Shown here one piece after another: positions 41,346 to 52,074 of a stretch of DNA of 64,000 nt. Every line of letters begins with the position of its first letter. Within the stretch, counting starts at the first letter, position 1. This stretch comes from Paulinella micropora. Taxonomy: Eukaryota > Cercozoa > Imbricatea > Euglyphida. Position numbers and translations under genes: made by a program. The notes beneath the pieces are model-generated. The model did no database searches and was not told where the DNA came from. It saw only the letters and a program-made list of their open reading frames with translations. The DNA lies in contig BJOX01000197.1 in NCBI GenBank assembly GCA_009731375.1, positions 34,918 through 98,917 of the forward strand. Reading direction: 5' to 3'.

Positions 41346-42592
41346 TCAGTCAAGGTAATTACTGTCCCTCCCCCTTGGGATCCTCCTCCTGTGGCCCCGT
41401 CCTCCTCCTGCCTTCCTGGGAGCTGGGTTAGGTGTGGTAGGTGGAGCCGTTGGCGGTGGAGCCGCCCGTGCTACTGCCATTGCCACAACTATCTTCTCCC
41501 TCTGCTCCTTCTCCTCTTTCTGCCTCGTCTCTTCTTCTTTTACCAGTCGTGCTAGATGAGTCACGAACTGTGATAGCCCTGTGGCACTAGAGAGGAAGTG
41601 TGCCTTTTCTCTCATGGAATTCTTATCAGCTCTTTTATTGGCTGGGATTGCTGAAAGAGGGCCTTGAATGAGAGAGTGATTTTTTGTGTGGGCCCATTGC
41701 TTCCATGTTGGTTTTTGCTCCTTCCCCTCAAAGAGGCCCTTATGGAGTTGTGTGAGGCGTCCGCCGTTCAAGCACCTGACAAGACTGGTCAACCTCCTCG
41801 TAAACAGGATGTTGCCTTGTGTCATCTTTCAGGGCTTTGTATATCTCATTGTAAGCCCGTGTGTAGGCAGTTACAAAAGCCTCTGAGTCAAGGGCAAACT
41901 CAATGCCAGCTGGGTTTCTACCTTCGAACTTTCTTTCTATATTCCTGATATCAGTGGGGACACCACAGACAGACAGCCATGCTGCAGTTGTGCGTTTATT
42001 CCTCCACTGTATGATTGTGCGGTCATAAAATTCGCAACGAGCACAGCAGCGTAGAGTATCGCAGAGATGTCGTATATGTCGCACTGTGTGAGAGTGTCGC
42101 CATATTTGATATCTAGAAATGATTATGGGACTCTTTCTTGCTGAGAGTCCTCACTTTGCCAAAGAGAGGCTTCGCGAGGTCGGAAATTTCGATCAGGAGG
42201 TTGCTTTGACCCTGTCCTGGTCTATTCCTCTTCTCATAAGGAATATAAATGTGTGTTTTGTAATAGACTGGGTAGTTAAGGAAGAAGACCTCTTCATCAT
42301 CATATGTTGCCAACTGTTCCCATGTGGCTGGGATATTGTGGCTAATATCCTCCATCTTCTCTTTCTGACCCTCTGTCAGTGGAGAGCCTCCAGTCTGACT
42401 TGCACTCGCTTCTTGTGCGTCACACCCCCCTGTCGATTGTATTTCTGCTGTGAAATCCTCTCTCTCCTCCTCATCTCTATCCCCCCTCGCTCCTGAGTAG
42501 TCCTGTTCCTCTTCCTCTTCTCTCTCATTAGGATCAGGATCATAGTTGGTTGGTGTTACATCACCCTGCTCAGCGGAGGCTTGGTCTTCCAT
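41346..42592 (-). pseudogene. N-terminal and middle segments of the same frame-broken gene
   Basis: Three open stretches in different frames: 42592-42113 (starts MEDQASAEQGD, acidic; ends with PYEKRNRPGQGQSNLLIEISDL), 42084-41740 (VPTDIRNIERKFEGRNPAGIEF) and 41825-41346 (charged helical, then Pro/Ala-rich). They read on the same strand and end-to-end with the RGG ORF, so they look like one gene of roughly 800 residues broken by frameshifts or unrecognised introns. No known domain. The first ATG lies 38 bases downstream (in coding direction) of a 45-base A run. Confidence 0.45.
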
Positions 42593-42626
42593 CTTATGTT
42601 ACAACTTGATATGAGAGTCTTGTCTG

Positions 42627-42630
<4 letters not shown>

Positions 42631-42674
<44 letters not shown>
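42631..42674. repeat. Poly-T homopolymer (poly-A on minus strand)
   Basis: A run of about 44 T bases. On the minus strand it is poly-A located just upstream of the ORF starting at 42592. It could be a retroposon tail or a homopolymer expansion. Confidence 0.9.
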
Positions 42675-43205
42675 CTGTTTTTCTTTTCTCTCTATGCAAC
42701 CTTCTTCTCCTTCTTCCTTTTCTCTGTTGAAATAGTTATGAGGCGTCAGGCCCTACACAAAGATAGCAATAGAGTGGTCAAAAGAGCTGTTTTGTAGAAG
42801 TCAGTCTGTCGTTGGACAGGCTTCAACTTCGATACTTGTTTTGCCCTTGTGTGGGAGATATGCAATTTCCTCTGGTTTCTGCAGAGAAAATGCAGGGAAA
42901 ATGGTTCAGAACAGAGAGTGGGAGTGCTATGCTAGTTTCTCCTCTGTCTGTGTGTTTGTTTGATGTTTGTTTCGCACTTGTCCTGCAATGGCTTTATGCA
43001 AGCAGCAAGAGGGAGTGGAGTAGGTGTGATCTGATGTCTTCTACCAAATGCCAAATGTGCACAAGGGCTAAAGGTTATGCCAGCTTGTGACAAATTGTTT
43101 GCTTGTTTGTAAGTTTTTCGTTTGAGGATGAGTTGGAGTGTTTGTTTTCGTCTGATGTCTGTGCGACAGATCAGCGAAAAATAAATTTGTGCTTATCTGA
43201 TGTCT

Positions 43206-43383
43206 TGTATTAAGACCGGAGGTCTTACCCTTACGAGCAAAGTAAAAATGGAATTTAATAATAATATTGAACACAACTGGTTCAAAACTAACCTCCACTT
43301 CTAAAGTAGAAAGGGAAGTCAAGTCTGAACCCAAACAAGTAGTCAGAGGGAAAAACCGTTAAAAACGGAGTGTCCCTTTGACA
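43206..43383. repeat. 178-bp terminal direct repeat, copy 1 (possible LTR)
   Basis: Starts TGTATTAAGACCGG and ends CCCTTTGACA, nearly identical to 51896-52074. It is preceded by GTCT at 43202-43205, which also follows copy 2. TG...CA ends and a 4-bp target duplication are typical of LTRs. Confidence 0.7.
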
Positions 43384-43399
43384 GGGTCAACTGAAACGT

Positions 43400-43907
43400 T
43401 GCGTTACGTCCGTAACCTACACAAATGCCAAAGCATACCACAAACAACAACCCATAAGCGCAATTTCCCTTATTTAGCCATACATTCCCAGTCACGGGAA
43501 AAAAAGCCAAATTTCACGGAATTTCCGTGACCTTTTATTCTTAACTTCAAACGGTTACTACATGTGTTGTAGAAGGATCGGGTCAACGCTATTAATGTGG
43601 GAGGTTATTCAATATGGATGCTACACAATAGTGTAATCTGCATCCTAAAAACCTTCTCCACGAGGGTAAACGGTTATGTGAATTATATAAGTTTTTAAGG
43701 TCCTATAGGATCCAAGCTTCCTAGCTTTCCTCCCATATTCCTTATCCTAAAACACCATTAAAACCGGATGTATTAATCAGAACCGGAAATGTAATAGGAA
43801 TTCATCTTAAAATACATTTAATAACAAGGAATTACTTCCACGAGTAAATTCCGGGCGCCGTAAATCTCAATAGCGTAAAAACGATGTAGTATACAGTGGG
43901 TGTTACA
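43400..43907 (-). repeat. 3' LTR of the Ty3/Gypsy element
   Basis: On the minus strand it begins TGTAACACCC and ends TAACGCA. It is the reverse complement of the solo copy at 56981-57476 over nearly its full length, and is preceded by a polypurine tract. Position downstream of integrase fits a 3' LTR. Confidence 0.8.
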
Positions 43908-43935
43908 TAGCACCCCTCCCCCCTCCTTTGAGATC
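43908..43935 (-). promoter_or_regulatory. Polypurine tract next to the 3' LTR
   Basis: The minus strand reads AAAGGAGGGGGGAGGGG and then GTGCTA immediately before the LTR start TGTAACACC. This is the expected primer site for plus-strand DNA synthesis in LTR retrotransposons. Confidence 0.75.
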
Positions 43936-44637
43936 GCTCGGATCTCAATTTCTGGAGTAATACCAACGGAGACTACAATTCGTATAATCTCGTCAGTACC
44001 GGCTTTCCGGGGAATCCCAGCCGACTGTCCACCACCCCAAGAGCTTCCCCAGCTCGACCCTTGATCAAATCTTACCAAGAGCCATCCAACGGCTTATTGG
44101 CTTGTGCTTCATGTGCTAAGTACCAAGACTTAATGTTGCACGAAGATCGTGAATCTGACACTCGACCAGTCCACGTCTTCAACCCTACGCGCGCGATTTT
44201 CCCGAAGTCACAGTCCCATAGTCTGGCCGACCACCACCCAGACCCTGTTCAACCCGTCAAATGTGAATGGTGCCTTGGCCCGAAGTCGGAATTCACCGAA
44301 CCTCAAAGTCCAAACCTTAAAACGACGATGACCTTCTCGCCGAGTTCCCTCCGCGTACTGTGTCCGTAAAGCTTTAACGTTGAGTAGGACTCTCAGTACT
44401 CTATTTCCCACACACTATGGTCAATGTGCGCCCAACATTGCCCCGACCCGAATTCCGTTCCTTCTACCATATCCGTATCCCGGATGCTCCTCCTCACTTC
44501 AGGCTTGGGTGCTTCTTCCCTCACACCGTCTCAGTTGCGTGTGCACCCCCGATTAGCCTTAAGTCCACCCCGCTCTGCTTGAGCATGTCCCATACCTTCT
44601 GCGGGATGTGCCCGTTGTGTAACTCGAAGGGGCAATC

Positions 44638-46257
44638 CTACACTCCCCTCGGCCACGCCGATATGGTCCATGCCTCATGATCCTTGTCACCCTTCCGTGT
44701 GGCTGGATCTATCTTGGCATCCCATACCTCCCTATTCGCAGCATCCCACCATACCGGGACATACTCGCGGTACATCCGGTTCTCAACCGTATCCTTATCC
44801 CAAGACCGGTAAAACTGTAGCATAGGCGGAAGGTTCCTAAGCGCACTCTCCGACGATCGAGTCTTCCTCGAGTCCTTAGCCAGTCCCACCACCTTCATCA
44901 CAAAGAGAACATCCTTGTCCCCCTTTGTAACGAATCTAGATGGGGGCCTGACCAGATAAAACTGATCCAAAACCCACGTCATCCACAGTGTCTTATTACC
45001 TTCCTTCCACAACTTGTGCTTGACATCCACCTGCGAGGGTTCAACCAGCCCCTCCGGCTCCGCCTGCACGCCCGTCTTCCTACGCTTACCCGGCCTACTC
45101 CCCGGTTCCGAGTAGATCAGATCATTTTCCGCCGCCCTCTTCGCCGCCTCCGTGGGTGGCTTGCGACTCGCATCTGACNNNNNNNNNNTGGCTTGCGACT
45201 CGGTGCCATCTGACCCCTTTTCCCCGGCTTCGGGCCCTTTGGAGTTTATCCGGCCGACGCCCTCTTCAGGGGCCCGTGCCTTCTTCCCCTCCTGGCCCTT
45301 CCGATCCCCGGGTTTCCCACCATCGGGTTCCTTATCCGTTCCCAATTTAGGAGGGTCCTGAAACTCTCCCTTTTCCCTGACGAGCGCTTCCTGGAGCGTC
45401 TCGTTCTCCATTAGGAACGGATCGTACTTGATGAGGCGCCGAACATTAACAATCTTGTTCTCCCCCCTGCCTCTAATCCGATAGTTAAACGGCCCCGTCT
45501 GTTGCATCACCTGATAAGGCCCCTTCCAGTGCACAAACATCTTAGATGATATGCCTTTCGTAACCTGTGGATAGTATAATATGACGATGTCCCCTGGCTT
45601 ATACGTCACCATAGACAAGTCCTGTTCTAAGGGTTCCTTGCTCAGCTGGCGAGTCTGTTCCGCCAACCTCGCTTGCGTTACCGCTTGCATGGCCTCCATG
45701 GAGACACGCATACGAACCCCCCAGAGCTCATCCTCGTCCATCATAAGCCCAGGTCCATCCTGATACACCAGGTGTTGGGACATCACCGGCTCCTGCCCGT
45801 ACACCACCTGATACGGGGACCTACATTCCGCCCCCGCTCCAAGAGCCTTCGACGGCATCGCGTTCATAGCGAAAACAAAGCTCGGGACCACCTCTCTCCA
45901 CAAGAGCTGACTCTTATTGCAGTAGGTCCTCAGAGCCGACTTGAGCGGTCTATGCACCCGCTCAATTTTGCCATTAGCCCTTGGATTGTACGGTGTAACG
46001 TACTGCCAGTGAACCCCGTAAAACTTTGCGAGCCTTTCCATCAGCTCGTTGTCAAAGGCTGGCCCCTTATCTGAGCAGATCGTCTTGGGGACCCCTACCA
46101 CACATAGGATTCGATCGATCAGCTCCCTGGCTGTCGTCTCCGCCGTCGTGTCAGGCACCGGTATCGCCCAAACGTAATTGCTCGCCCTATCAATGACCGT
46201 CATCAAGAACTTATCCTTCGCCGGCCCCACCGGCGGCAACGGCCCCACGTGGTCCAC
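44638..46257 (-). CDS. Ty3/Gypsy integrase catalytic core and C-terminal region
   Basis: 539 codons, interrupted by a 10-base N gap (45179-45188). The DDE core has MDHVGPLPPVG (first Asp), ICSDKGPAFDNEL (second Asp) and GKIERVHRPLKS (Glu), with exactly 35 residues between the second Asp and Glu. A GPY/F-type module follows (GDIVILYYPQ; FVHWKGPYQVMQQTGPFNYRI). The C-terminal part is charged and unassigned. Integrase inserts the cDNA into host DNA. The N-terminal zinc-binding region is in the neighbouring frame. Confidence 0.9.
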   Translation of the reverse strand: MDHVGPLPPVGPAKDKFLMTVIDRASNYVWAIPVPDTTAETTARELIDRILCVVGVPKTICSDKGPAFDNELMERLAKFYGVHWQYVTPYNPRANGKIERVHRPLKSALRTYCNKSQLLWREVVPSFVFAMNAMPSKALGAGAECRSPYQVVYGQEPVMSQHLVYQDGPGLMMDEDELWGVRMRVSMEAMQAVTQARLAEQTRQLSKEPLEQDLSMVTYKPGDIVILYYPQVTKGISSKMFVHWKGPYQVMQQTGPFNYRIRGRGENKIVNVRRLIKYDPFLMENETLQEALVREKGEFQDPPKLGTDKEPDGGKPGDRKGQEGKKARAPEEGVGRINSKGPEAGEKGSDGTESQAXXXXSDASRKPPTEAAKRAAENDLIYSEPGSRPGKRRKTGVQAEPEGLVEPSQVDVKHKLWKEGNKTLWMTWVLDQFYLVRPPSRFVTKGDKDVLFVMKVVGLAKDSRKTRSSESALRNLPPMLQFYRSWDKDTVENRMYREYVPVWWDAANREVWDAKIDPATRKGDKDHEAWTISAWPRGV

Positions 46258-47030
46258 AATGAATGCAGGAACTCAAAGAGCATTTCCAGCAATGAAAATT
46301 TCCCTGCCGGGATTTTCCCTTCCACTGGGTGCTTTTTGTTCAACTGACAGGTCGTGCAGCCCTTGACCCTCTCCTTGATGAACTTATCCATTCCTTCCCA
46401 CCATCCTCCTTTTGATAATCCACTGCGTCCTCTGCACCCCCGGGTGATAACCAACGGGACCACGTGCGACGCTACGTAAATCATCTGTCTCAGTTTGGCC
46501 GGGACCCATAAGACCCACTTCTCCGGGTTCTTGGCAGTCTCTGCCGTCTTACCCATATACCAAAGGAGGCCATCCCGCAATGCCAGAGTTTTTAGCTGTG
46601 ATCGGATCTTCTCCGTCAGCAACAGCTCGTCCCCTGCCAAAAAGTACTGGATCAAGTCCTTGTACTGTTCATCGGCCCTCTGACACTGTCTCCATGCCTC
46701 CATCGACGCGATACGCACTGTACCGTCCTCTACCTGGATTCCCACCTGAGGCCTGGAATCCAGCTCCGACCCCTCCGCAGCCCCCACTGGCTCTAACGAG
46801 GTCACCTCCGGTTCTGGAGCCGTTTCCACGCCCGGGTCTTCCACGTAGGTTCGGACGGCCGGTGCCGCGTGCGCTTGGCAACAGTAGCACTCATGCTCCG
46901 CCTTATCCTCATCCAGAATAGCGGCCTTATTGGCCTCATATTCCTTCAGGCGTTGTACGGCCTCCTCCGCAAAGTGCTCCCTACAGCACTCTGCTTGGCC
47001 AACCTCCCGTTCCAACNNNNNNNNNNCCAA
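46203..47030 (-). CDS. Ty3/Gypsy integrase N-terminal zinc-binding region and linker
   Basis: The ORF is open from a 10-base N gap at 47017-47026. It ends with RQMIYVASHVVPLVITRGCRG and KERVKGCTTCQLNKKHPVEG, where the HH...CxxC zinc finger of integrase is expected; the CxxC is clear, the histidine pair is degraded. A frameshift near 46250 separates it from the catalytic core. The middle part (acidic, Glu/Pro-rich) is linker. Confidence 0.75.
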   Translation of the reverse strand: MXXXXLEREVGQAECCREHFAEEAVQRLKEYEANKAAILDEDKAEHECYCCQAHAAPAVRTYVEDPGVETAPEPEVTSLEPVGAAEGSELDSRPQVGIQVEDGTVRIASMEAWRQCQRADEQYKDLIQYFLAGDELLLTEKIRSQLKTLALRDGLLWYMGKTAETAKNPEKWVLWVPAKLRQMIYVASHVVPLVITRGCRGRSGLSKGGWWEGMDKFIKERVKGCTTCQLNKKHPVEGKIPAGKFSLLEMLFEFLHSLWTTWGRCRRWGRRRISS

Positions 47031-48324
47031 CCTCGCATTCCAACTGAGACATCATGACCCTCCTGTATTCCCCTTTTTTTGCCTCCATCACCCTAGGCTC
47101 CTTTCGGCTAGACCCCGGGTGAGCCTTATTGGCATAGAAGATCATGTTCGCCGGCAAGATATCCTTTTGATCCTTCCTCAACGCCAAGTCCTCGAACTCG
47201 TCCATCTGCTGCATCGCAGCCAGACATGCGGATGGAGTTGAGTAATTGACCCTCGACAATGAGTCGGCGACAATATTCTTCTTGCCGGGAATATATTTGA
47301 CGGTGAAGTCATAACACGACAGCAAGGCCTGCCACCCGGCCAGCCTGCCCGTGCAATCGTTCGTCATCAACCACATAAGGTTCTGGTGGTCCGTCCTTAC
47401 CACGATATCCCGTGACCCCCATAAGTATTCCCTGAGCCTTATAAACGACCAAACCACCGCCAAGGCCTCCCTCTGCCTCGTACAGTAGTTCTGTTCTGCC
47501 TTATTGAGCTTCCGGCTCAAGTACATGATCGGCCGTAAGACCCCCCTATCATCGTATTGCTGTAGGACCGCTCCGACCGCGTACTTAGACGCATCGGTGT
47601 CCAGCACATACTGTTTATCCACATCCGGCATCATCAAGATGCAATCCTTGTTAAACTTGGAATCACGAGTCAACATTTCCTTAATGAACTCGAACGTCTC
47701 CTCCTGTTTAGGCGTCCATTCCCGTATATCGCCTTTCAAGTACAGCTCCCTCAACGGCTTAACAGTATCCGACCAATGCGGAAAGAACTGACTGTAATAT
47801 TGCGCAAGCGCAATGAAGGAGAACAACTCCGACCGCGTCTGAGGCCGCTTAATGCCTTCCACAGCATCCCTCTTCTTAGCCGCAATCGCTACCGTCCCGT
47901 TCGAGATATCATATCCTAGGTATGCAACCTGTCGGGTGGCAAGCTGGCACTTGTCCATGTTCACCTTGAGACCAAACTCTCTCACCCGTCGGAAAACACC
48001 CTGGATGTGGGCCAGATGTTCCTCCATGGTATTGGAGTAGATAATAATATCATCTATGTAACAGAAAGCGTAATACTCCGCCTTCTGCCCATACTTCTTC
48101 ATAAACCCACCTGCCCTACCATCCTCAAACTGGCGTCCGAGCATCTTCTGCATTGCTGCCTGAAATATGCCCGGTGAGTTCCTCAGACCAATCGGCAGTA
48201 CCTTCCATTGGTATAGCGTCATCCCCACCACAAACGCTGTAAGCCACCTGCTCTTCCTACTGAGCGGGATCTGCCAGAACCCATTCTTGAGGTCCAACAC
48301 CGAGTAATATTTCGCGTGTTTCAA
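46981..48324 (-). CDS. Ty3/Gypsy reverse transcriptase and RNase H
   Basis: 447 codons. RT motifs: YSVLDLKNGFWQIPL (motif A), LPIGLRNSPGIFQAAMQ (B), CYIDDIIIYS (C), KVNMDKCQLATRQVAYLG (D/E). RNase H motifs: YVLDTDASKYAVGAVL, QREALAVVWSF, VRTDHQNLMWL and NIVADSLSR. The N-terminal part of RT is in other frames (48518-48321 has SHVRMVPKPDGALKFCVSY), separated by a frameshift. Active-site residues are intact. Confidence 0.92.
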   Translation of the reverse strand: MKHAKYYSVLDLKNGFWQIPLSRKSRWLTAFVVGMTLYQWKVLPIGLRNSPGIFQAAMQKMLGRQFEDGRAGGFMKKYGQKAEYYAFCYIDDIIIYSNTMEEHLAHIQGVFRRVREFGLKVNMDKCQLATRQVAYLGYDISNGTVAIAAKKRDAVEGIKRPQTRSELFSFIALAQYYSQFFPHWSDTVKPLRELYLKGDIREWTPKQEETFEFIKEMLTRDSKFNKDCILMMPDVDKQYVLDTDASKYAVGAVLQQYDDRGVLRPIMYLSRKLNKAEQNYCTRQREALAVVWSFIRLREYLWGSRDIVVRTDHQNLMWLMTNDCTGRLAGWQALLSCYDFTVKYIPGKKNIVADSLSRVNYSTPSACLAAMQQMDEFEDLALRKDQKDILPANMIFYANKAHPGSSRKEPRVMEAKKGEYRRVMMSQLECEVXXXXVGTGGWPSRVL

Positions 48325-49827
48325 TTGCGCATACAGTCATCGATCTTAGGTAGCGGATACCGCTCACCCTCGATGATCTTGTTTGCCCAATAGTAACTCA
48401 CACAAAATTTCAGTGCCCCATCTGGCTTCGGAACCATGCGCACATGAGACGAAATCGGGGAGTCCGAAAACTCCGTGAAAATCATCAGCCTGTAGCTCCT
48501 TTGCCTTCCACTCGGCAATGCTCTCCTCCCTACGGCCCAGACTAGACCTCCTAGAGGCAGGCGTGATATTGCCCCGGTTTCTTCCTGAGATGAGCCTCAA
48601 AATGCTTGACCGTGCCCGGTCTAGGCGGATCCAAGATCTCCTTTTCCTTGGCCATCACCACCTGAAGGCACTTGAGATCTTCCTCACTTCCTTCCCAACC
48701 CGCCCGCATTTGAGCCATGCTCTCGTCCCATGACTGGGCGTCTCTCCGACCCTTCAGGTCGGGCGCCTCCGCCATGTCTGTCCACGCATCCTCCACCAGG
48801 CCATCCTCGGAGGGCATCTCTACCTCCTTCTGGTGGTACTTGACTTCCGGAAACTCATCCCACTCACTCAGATTCGATCCACAATCAAGGCGTACTGAAT
48901 GGGTGCCTTTTTGGTATAAAACCCCGTGAAGCATGCCAACGCCTGCTCACGTATCTTCTGAAGGTCACAACCCTTAAGTGAGTTCCGATATGTCAGCCCT
49001 TGTGCCCTAGTGCCCAATCTCCAAGCAATCACCAAATATTGCTTCCTAGACGGCACTGGGACCGGGTGATCCACCATCCGGCCCAAAGCCTCATCCGCCC
49101 ATAAAGCCTTGTCATGGAACGGTATGACAATAGAGAACGGTTTGTCACTCCCGAAATACTTCGTGAGCAACTTCGCCGTCTCCTCCGAATTTCGCGGACA
49201 AAGAGGTTTGTCACCCCACCTGTTCCCCACGAAACCCCAAAATCCCGTCCTTCGTTCCTCCCGTTGAAACCCGCATCGACATCAACGGTTCAAACAACGG
49301 CCTATTGGCCTGTGATGCCTTTGCATGGAAGCAGTACCGGTTCTGAAGGAACACGTAAGGCTCCTTCTTCCCATCCCTGAACCTATCCATCCCTGCCCGC
49401 ATGTCCATGTTATGTTCTTCCAAAGTGCAGGCCATAATCTGGGCACACCGGCCCTGAATTAAGTCCTCCACCGTTGCCCTTTCCCATCGTCGAACAACCT
49501 TTCTAGCCCTCCCCGCCAACCCGCGGTTATCCGGCTCGAAATCACTATAATAATTGTCCAACGCTGGGTGCTGATATGGCTTCGGTATGATCAACTGCAC
49601 CCTTGCGCTTCGCGCAATTGCGTGTGAGTCACCGCCCTTGGTCGTGCCGTGTTTAGTGAACGATCATGATACCGCGTAAGTATCTGTATGGAAGAGAGGA
49701 CCCGAACTGCCGTCCGCCCCCTCGCCATATCCTCCGCGTCATCATCACTAATTCCATACTGCACCAATCCCGACCGGCAGTCAATCAACGTACTCATCTT
49801 AATGAGCTGTTTGAATCCAAACCGCAA
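48321..49827 (-). pseudogene. Ty3/Gypsy gag and protease region, frame-broken
   Basis: Open stretches in alternating frames: 49827-49591, 49600-49211, 49230-48868, 48934-48551 and 48600-48321. The segment at 48934-48551 contains VRLDCGSNLSEW, which resembles a retropepsin active site (D-[ST]-G) with Cys in the variable position. The upstream pieces (CAQIMACTLEEHN; YLVIAWRLGTRAQG) would be capsid but carry no CCHC finger that I can see. Frameshifts indicate decay. Confidence 0.6.
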
Positions 49828-50199
49828 GCATTATCAGGGCAGACATAGAACTGAATGTCATAGGACTTAATCGAGTAGAGTTCCATGGCTAACACCATGG
49901 TCCCCCTCCGCTCTCGCCTTCCCATTCATTCCCTCTATGCCCCCCCCTCATCGGTAACATATTCCGTCCAACCACGCCTTTATTGCCGCCACGAATCTCG
50001 CCCCCGCGATATATTAAAATTAGCCAACGTATCGTTAGCCGATTATCGCATACCCACTCAAAGTTCACAAGGTAAACCTGAGCAACCCATAGGCATCGTG
50101 TTGCGGTAGCCTCATCTCCAGGCGCAGAGTCCTTCATCGGCGGATAACACTGAGAACAAAAGTGTAGCATCATACACTCCGCTCGCTCGGTTCGACAGC

Positions 50200-50695
50200 C
50201 TGCTTTTAATGCCTCCCTTAGCGGCTAAAAAGTCCGAGACTTCCAATATGCCATCATGATTGGCATATATGCTTATCGAAGCCGTCGATGTTTTCCGCCT
50301 TTATTGTCTTTTCCTTCCCACGGCTCCTTTAGCTATGTCATAGCTGCCCAAGTAACTGAAATCTGACACGTAGCCATAGATGTCCGATTGGCTTTACCGT
50401 CATGTCCCTCCATATTTATACAGTGCGTCCCACACCGTATAGATTTCAGTGACAGTCCTTCCAGCCGGCTACCATCCACCCAATTCAGTACTGTAACTTA
50501 CTTTGAAATCCATAGTGACATCCTGCCACTTCCCTAGTGACTTCCAGTCACTTCCTCCTTCAAAGTTTACAGTCGAATATCAGCCAGCCGGTTGCCGAAA
50601 GAAAAGATAAGAGAAAAATTTTAATCAAAACTTATGTATTAATAACCACTCAGTCAGTCTCCTCAGTGTGACCAAACCATCTATTAACACATTTC
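50200..50695. other. Sequence upstream of the Ty3 coding region, no gene seen
   Basis: No ORF of note and no match to the 3' LTR. If the Ty3 element were complete its 5' LTR and leader would lie here or just beyond. Confidence 0.5.
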
Positions 50696-51160
50696 CAATG
50701 CAATCCAATGCAATCCGATGCAATCCAATTCAATCCAATGCATATCCAATGCAATCCAATCCATATCCAATGCAATCCAATGCAATCCAATGCATATCCA
50801 ATACATATCCAATGCAATCCAATGCAATCCAATGCATATCCAAGGCAATCCAATGGATATCCAATGCAATCCAATGCAATCCAATTCATATCCAATGCAG
50901 TCCAATGCAATCCAATGCATATCCGATGATATCCAATGCAATCCAATGCAATCCAATGCAATCCAATGCATATCCAATGCAATCCAATGCATATCCAATG
51001 CAATCCAATGCATATCCAATGCAATCCAATTCAATCCAATGCATATCCAATGCAATCCAATGTATATCCAATGCAATCCAATGCAATCCAATGCATATCC
51101 AATGCAATCCAATGCATATCCAATGCATATCCAATGCAATCCAATGCATATCCAATGCAT
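50696..51160. repeat. Satellite of 10-11 base units (CCAATGCAAT / CCAATGCATAT)
   Basis: About 45 tandem units alternate between TCCAATGCAA and TCCAATGCATA with scattered variants (CGATG, CAGTC). The ORFs through it on both strands are repeat translations (NAIQCNPM, GLHWICI). Confidence 0.9.
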
Positions 51161-51895
51161 CGTGAGAGATAGAGAAGAAAGACATGCCCACTCTCATCCC
51201 AGATAAAAAATAAATAAATAAAAGAGCCATCCACTCACAACAGGAGAGAAAAGAGAGACAACACGCAAGCTCACATCCTCCCACAGAGAGACACAATGCA
51301 TGCTTCCTTCCCACAAGGCCACCACAACAGAAAAGGAAACCGAGACGAAAGGAATTAATGCTCACCCCCCCCACCCCCCCCCACCGAGAGAGAAAGAGAG
51401 AGAGGGAAAAAGAGCCATCCTTCCTCCCCTAACGCCTATGATTGCTGGTCGCCTCCTGTCTGTCAGCCTACGTGCCCACTGGGTCCTTCCCTGCACCACT
51501 GACACAGGCCTCCTCCACAGCAGACCAGTTCAACCACCTGTGCATCTCACTCATCCAACCATGAGAGACAGGCAAAAGAAACAAACATACCATGGGTCAA
51601 AGTCAGCACCAAACCCAGTAACGCTGACATGTTGACCTCCTAGGTGCTAAGGTCCAAGTTTCGAGATCAGGGTCCTACCCTGTTGATCTTCAAAACCCCC
51701 TTAACACCTGTAGTTTCCTTTTCCTTAAACGACTGAAAACACTATCTCACACGACCAGTACTGAGTACTGATTGTCGAGAGCTACTTAACACTCTCCCCA
51801 AGACACAGTCAACAACAGTGACTGATTGCCCCCAGAGAGTGTGTCGTTCCAAATTCCCAAACTTATGAGTTCGAAAAAGGCATAGGGACTCAAAA
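51161..51895. other. Low-coding spacer before the second 178-bp repeat
   Basis: Mixed sequence with a C-rich stretch near 51365 and GAGA runs. No coding content recognised. The final 30 bases before 51896 are purine-rich (GAAAAAGGCATAGGGACTC), a possible polypurine tract if the 178-bp repeats are LTRs in plus orientation. Confidence 0.4.
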
Positions 51896-52074
51896 TGTAT
51901 TAAGACCGGAGGTCTTACCCTTACGAGAGCTCAAAGTAAAAATGGAATTTAATAATAATATTGAACACAACTGGTTCAGAACTAACCTCCACTTCTAAAG
52001 TAGAAAGGGAAGTCAAGTCTGACAAACAAGTAGTCAGAGGGAAAAACCGTTAAAAACGGAGTGTCCCTTTAACA
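51896..52074. repeat. 179-bp terminal direct repeat, copy 2 (possible LTR)
   Basis: Matches 43206-43383 with a few changes (GAGAGCTC insert, CC deletion). It ends CCCTTTAACA and is followed by GTCT at 52075-52078, identical to the bases before copy 1. Confidence 0.7.

Larger units (their letters stand above)
43400..50200 (-). mobile_element. Decayed Ty3/Gypsy-type LTR retrotransposon
   Basis: The minus strand carries, in order, gag/protease fragments (about 49830-48360), RT-RNase H (48360-46981) and integrase (47030-44638), then a polypurine tract and a 3' LTR (43907-43400). RT before integrase defines Ty3/Gypsy order. No matching 5' LTR is seen between 49.9 and 52 kb, so the 5' end is lost or replaced. 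Many frameshifts and two 10-base gaps break the coding region. The exact 5' limit is unknown. Confidence 0.85.
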
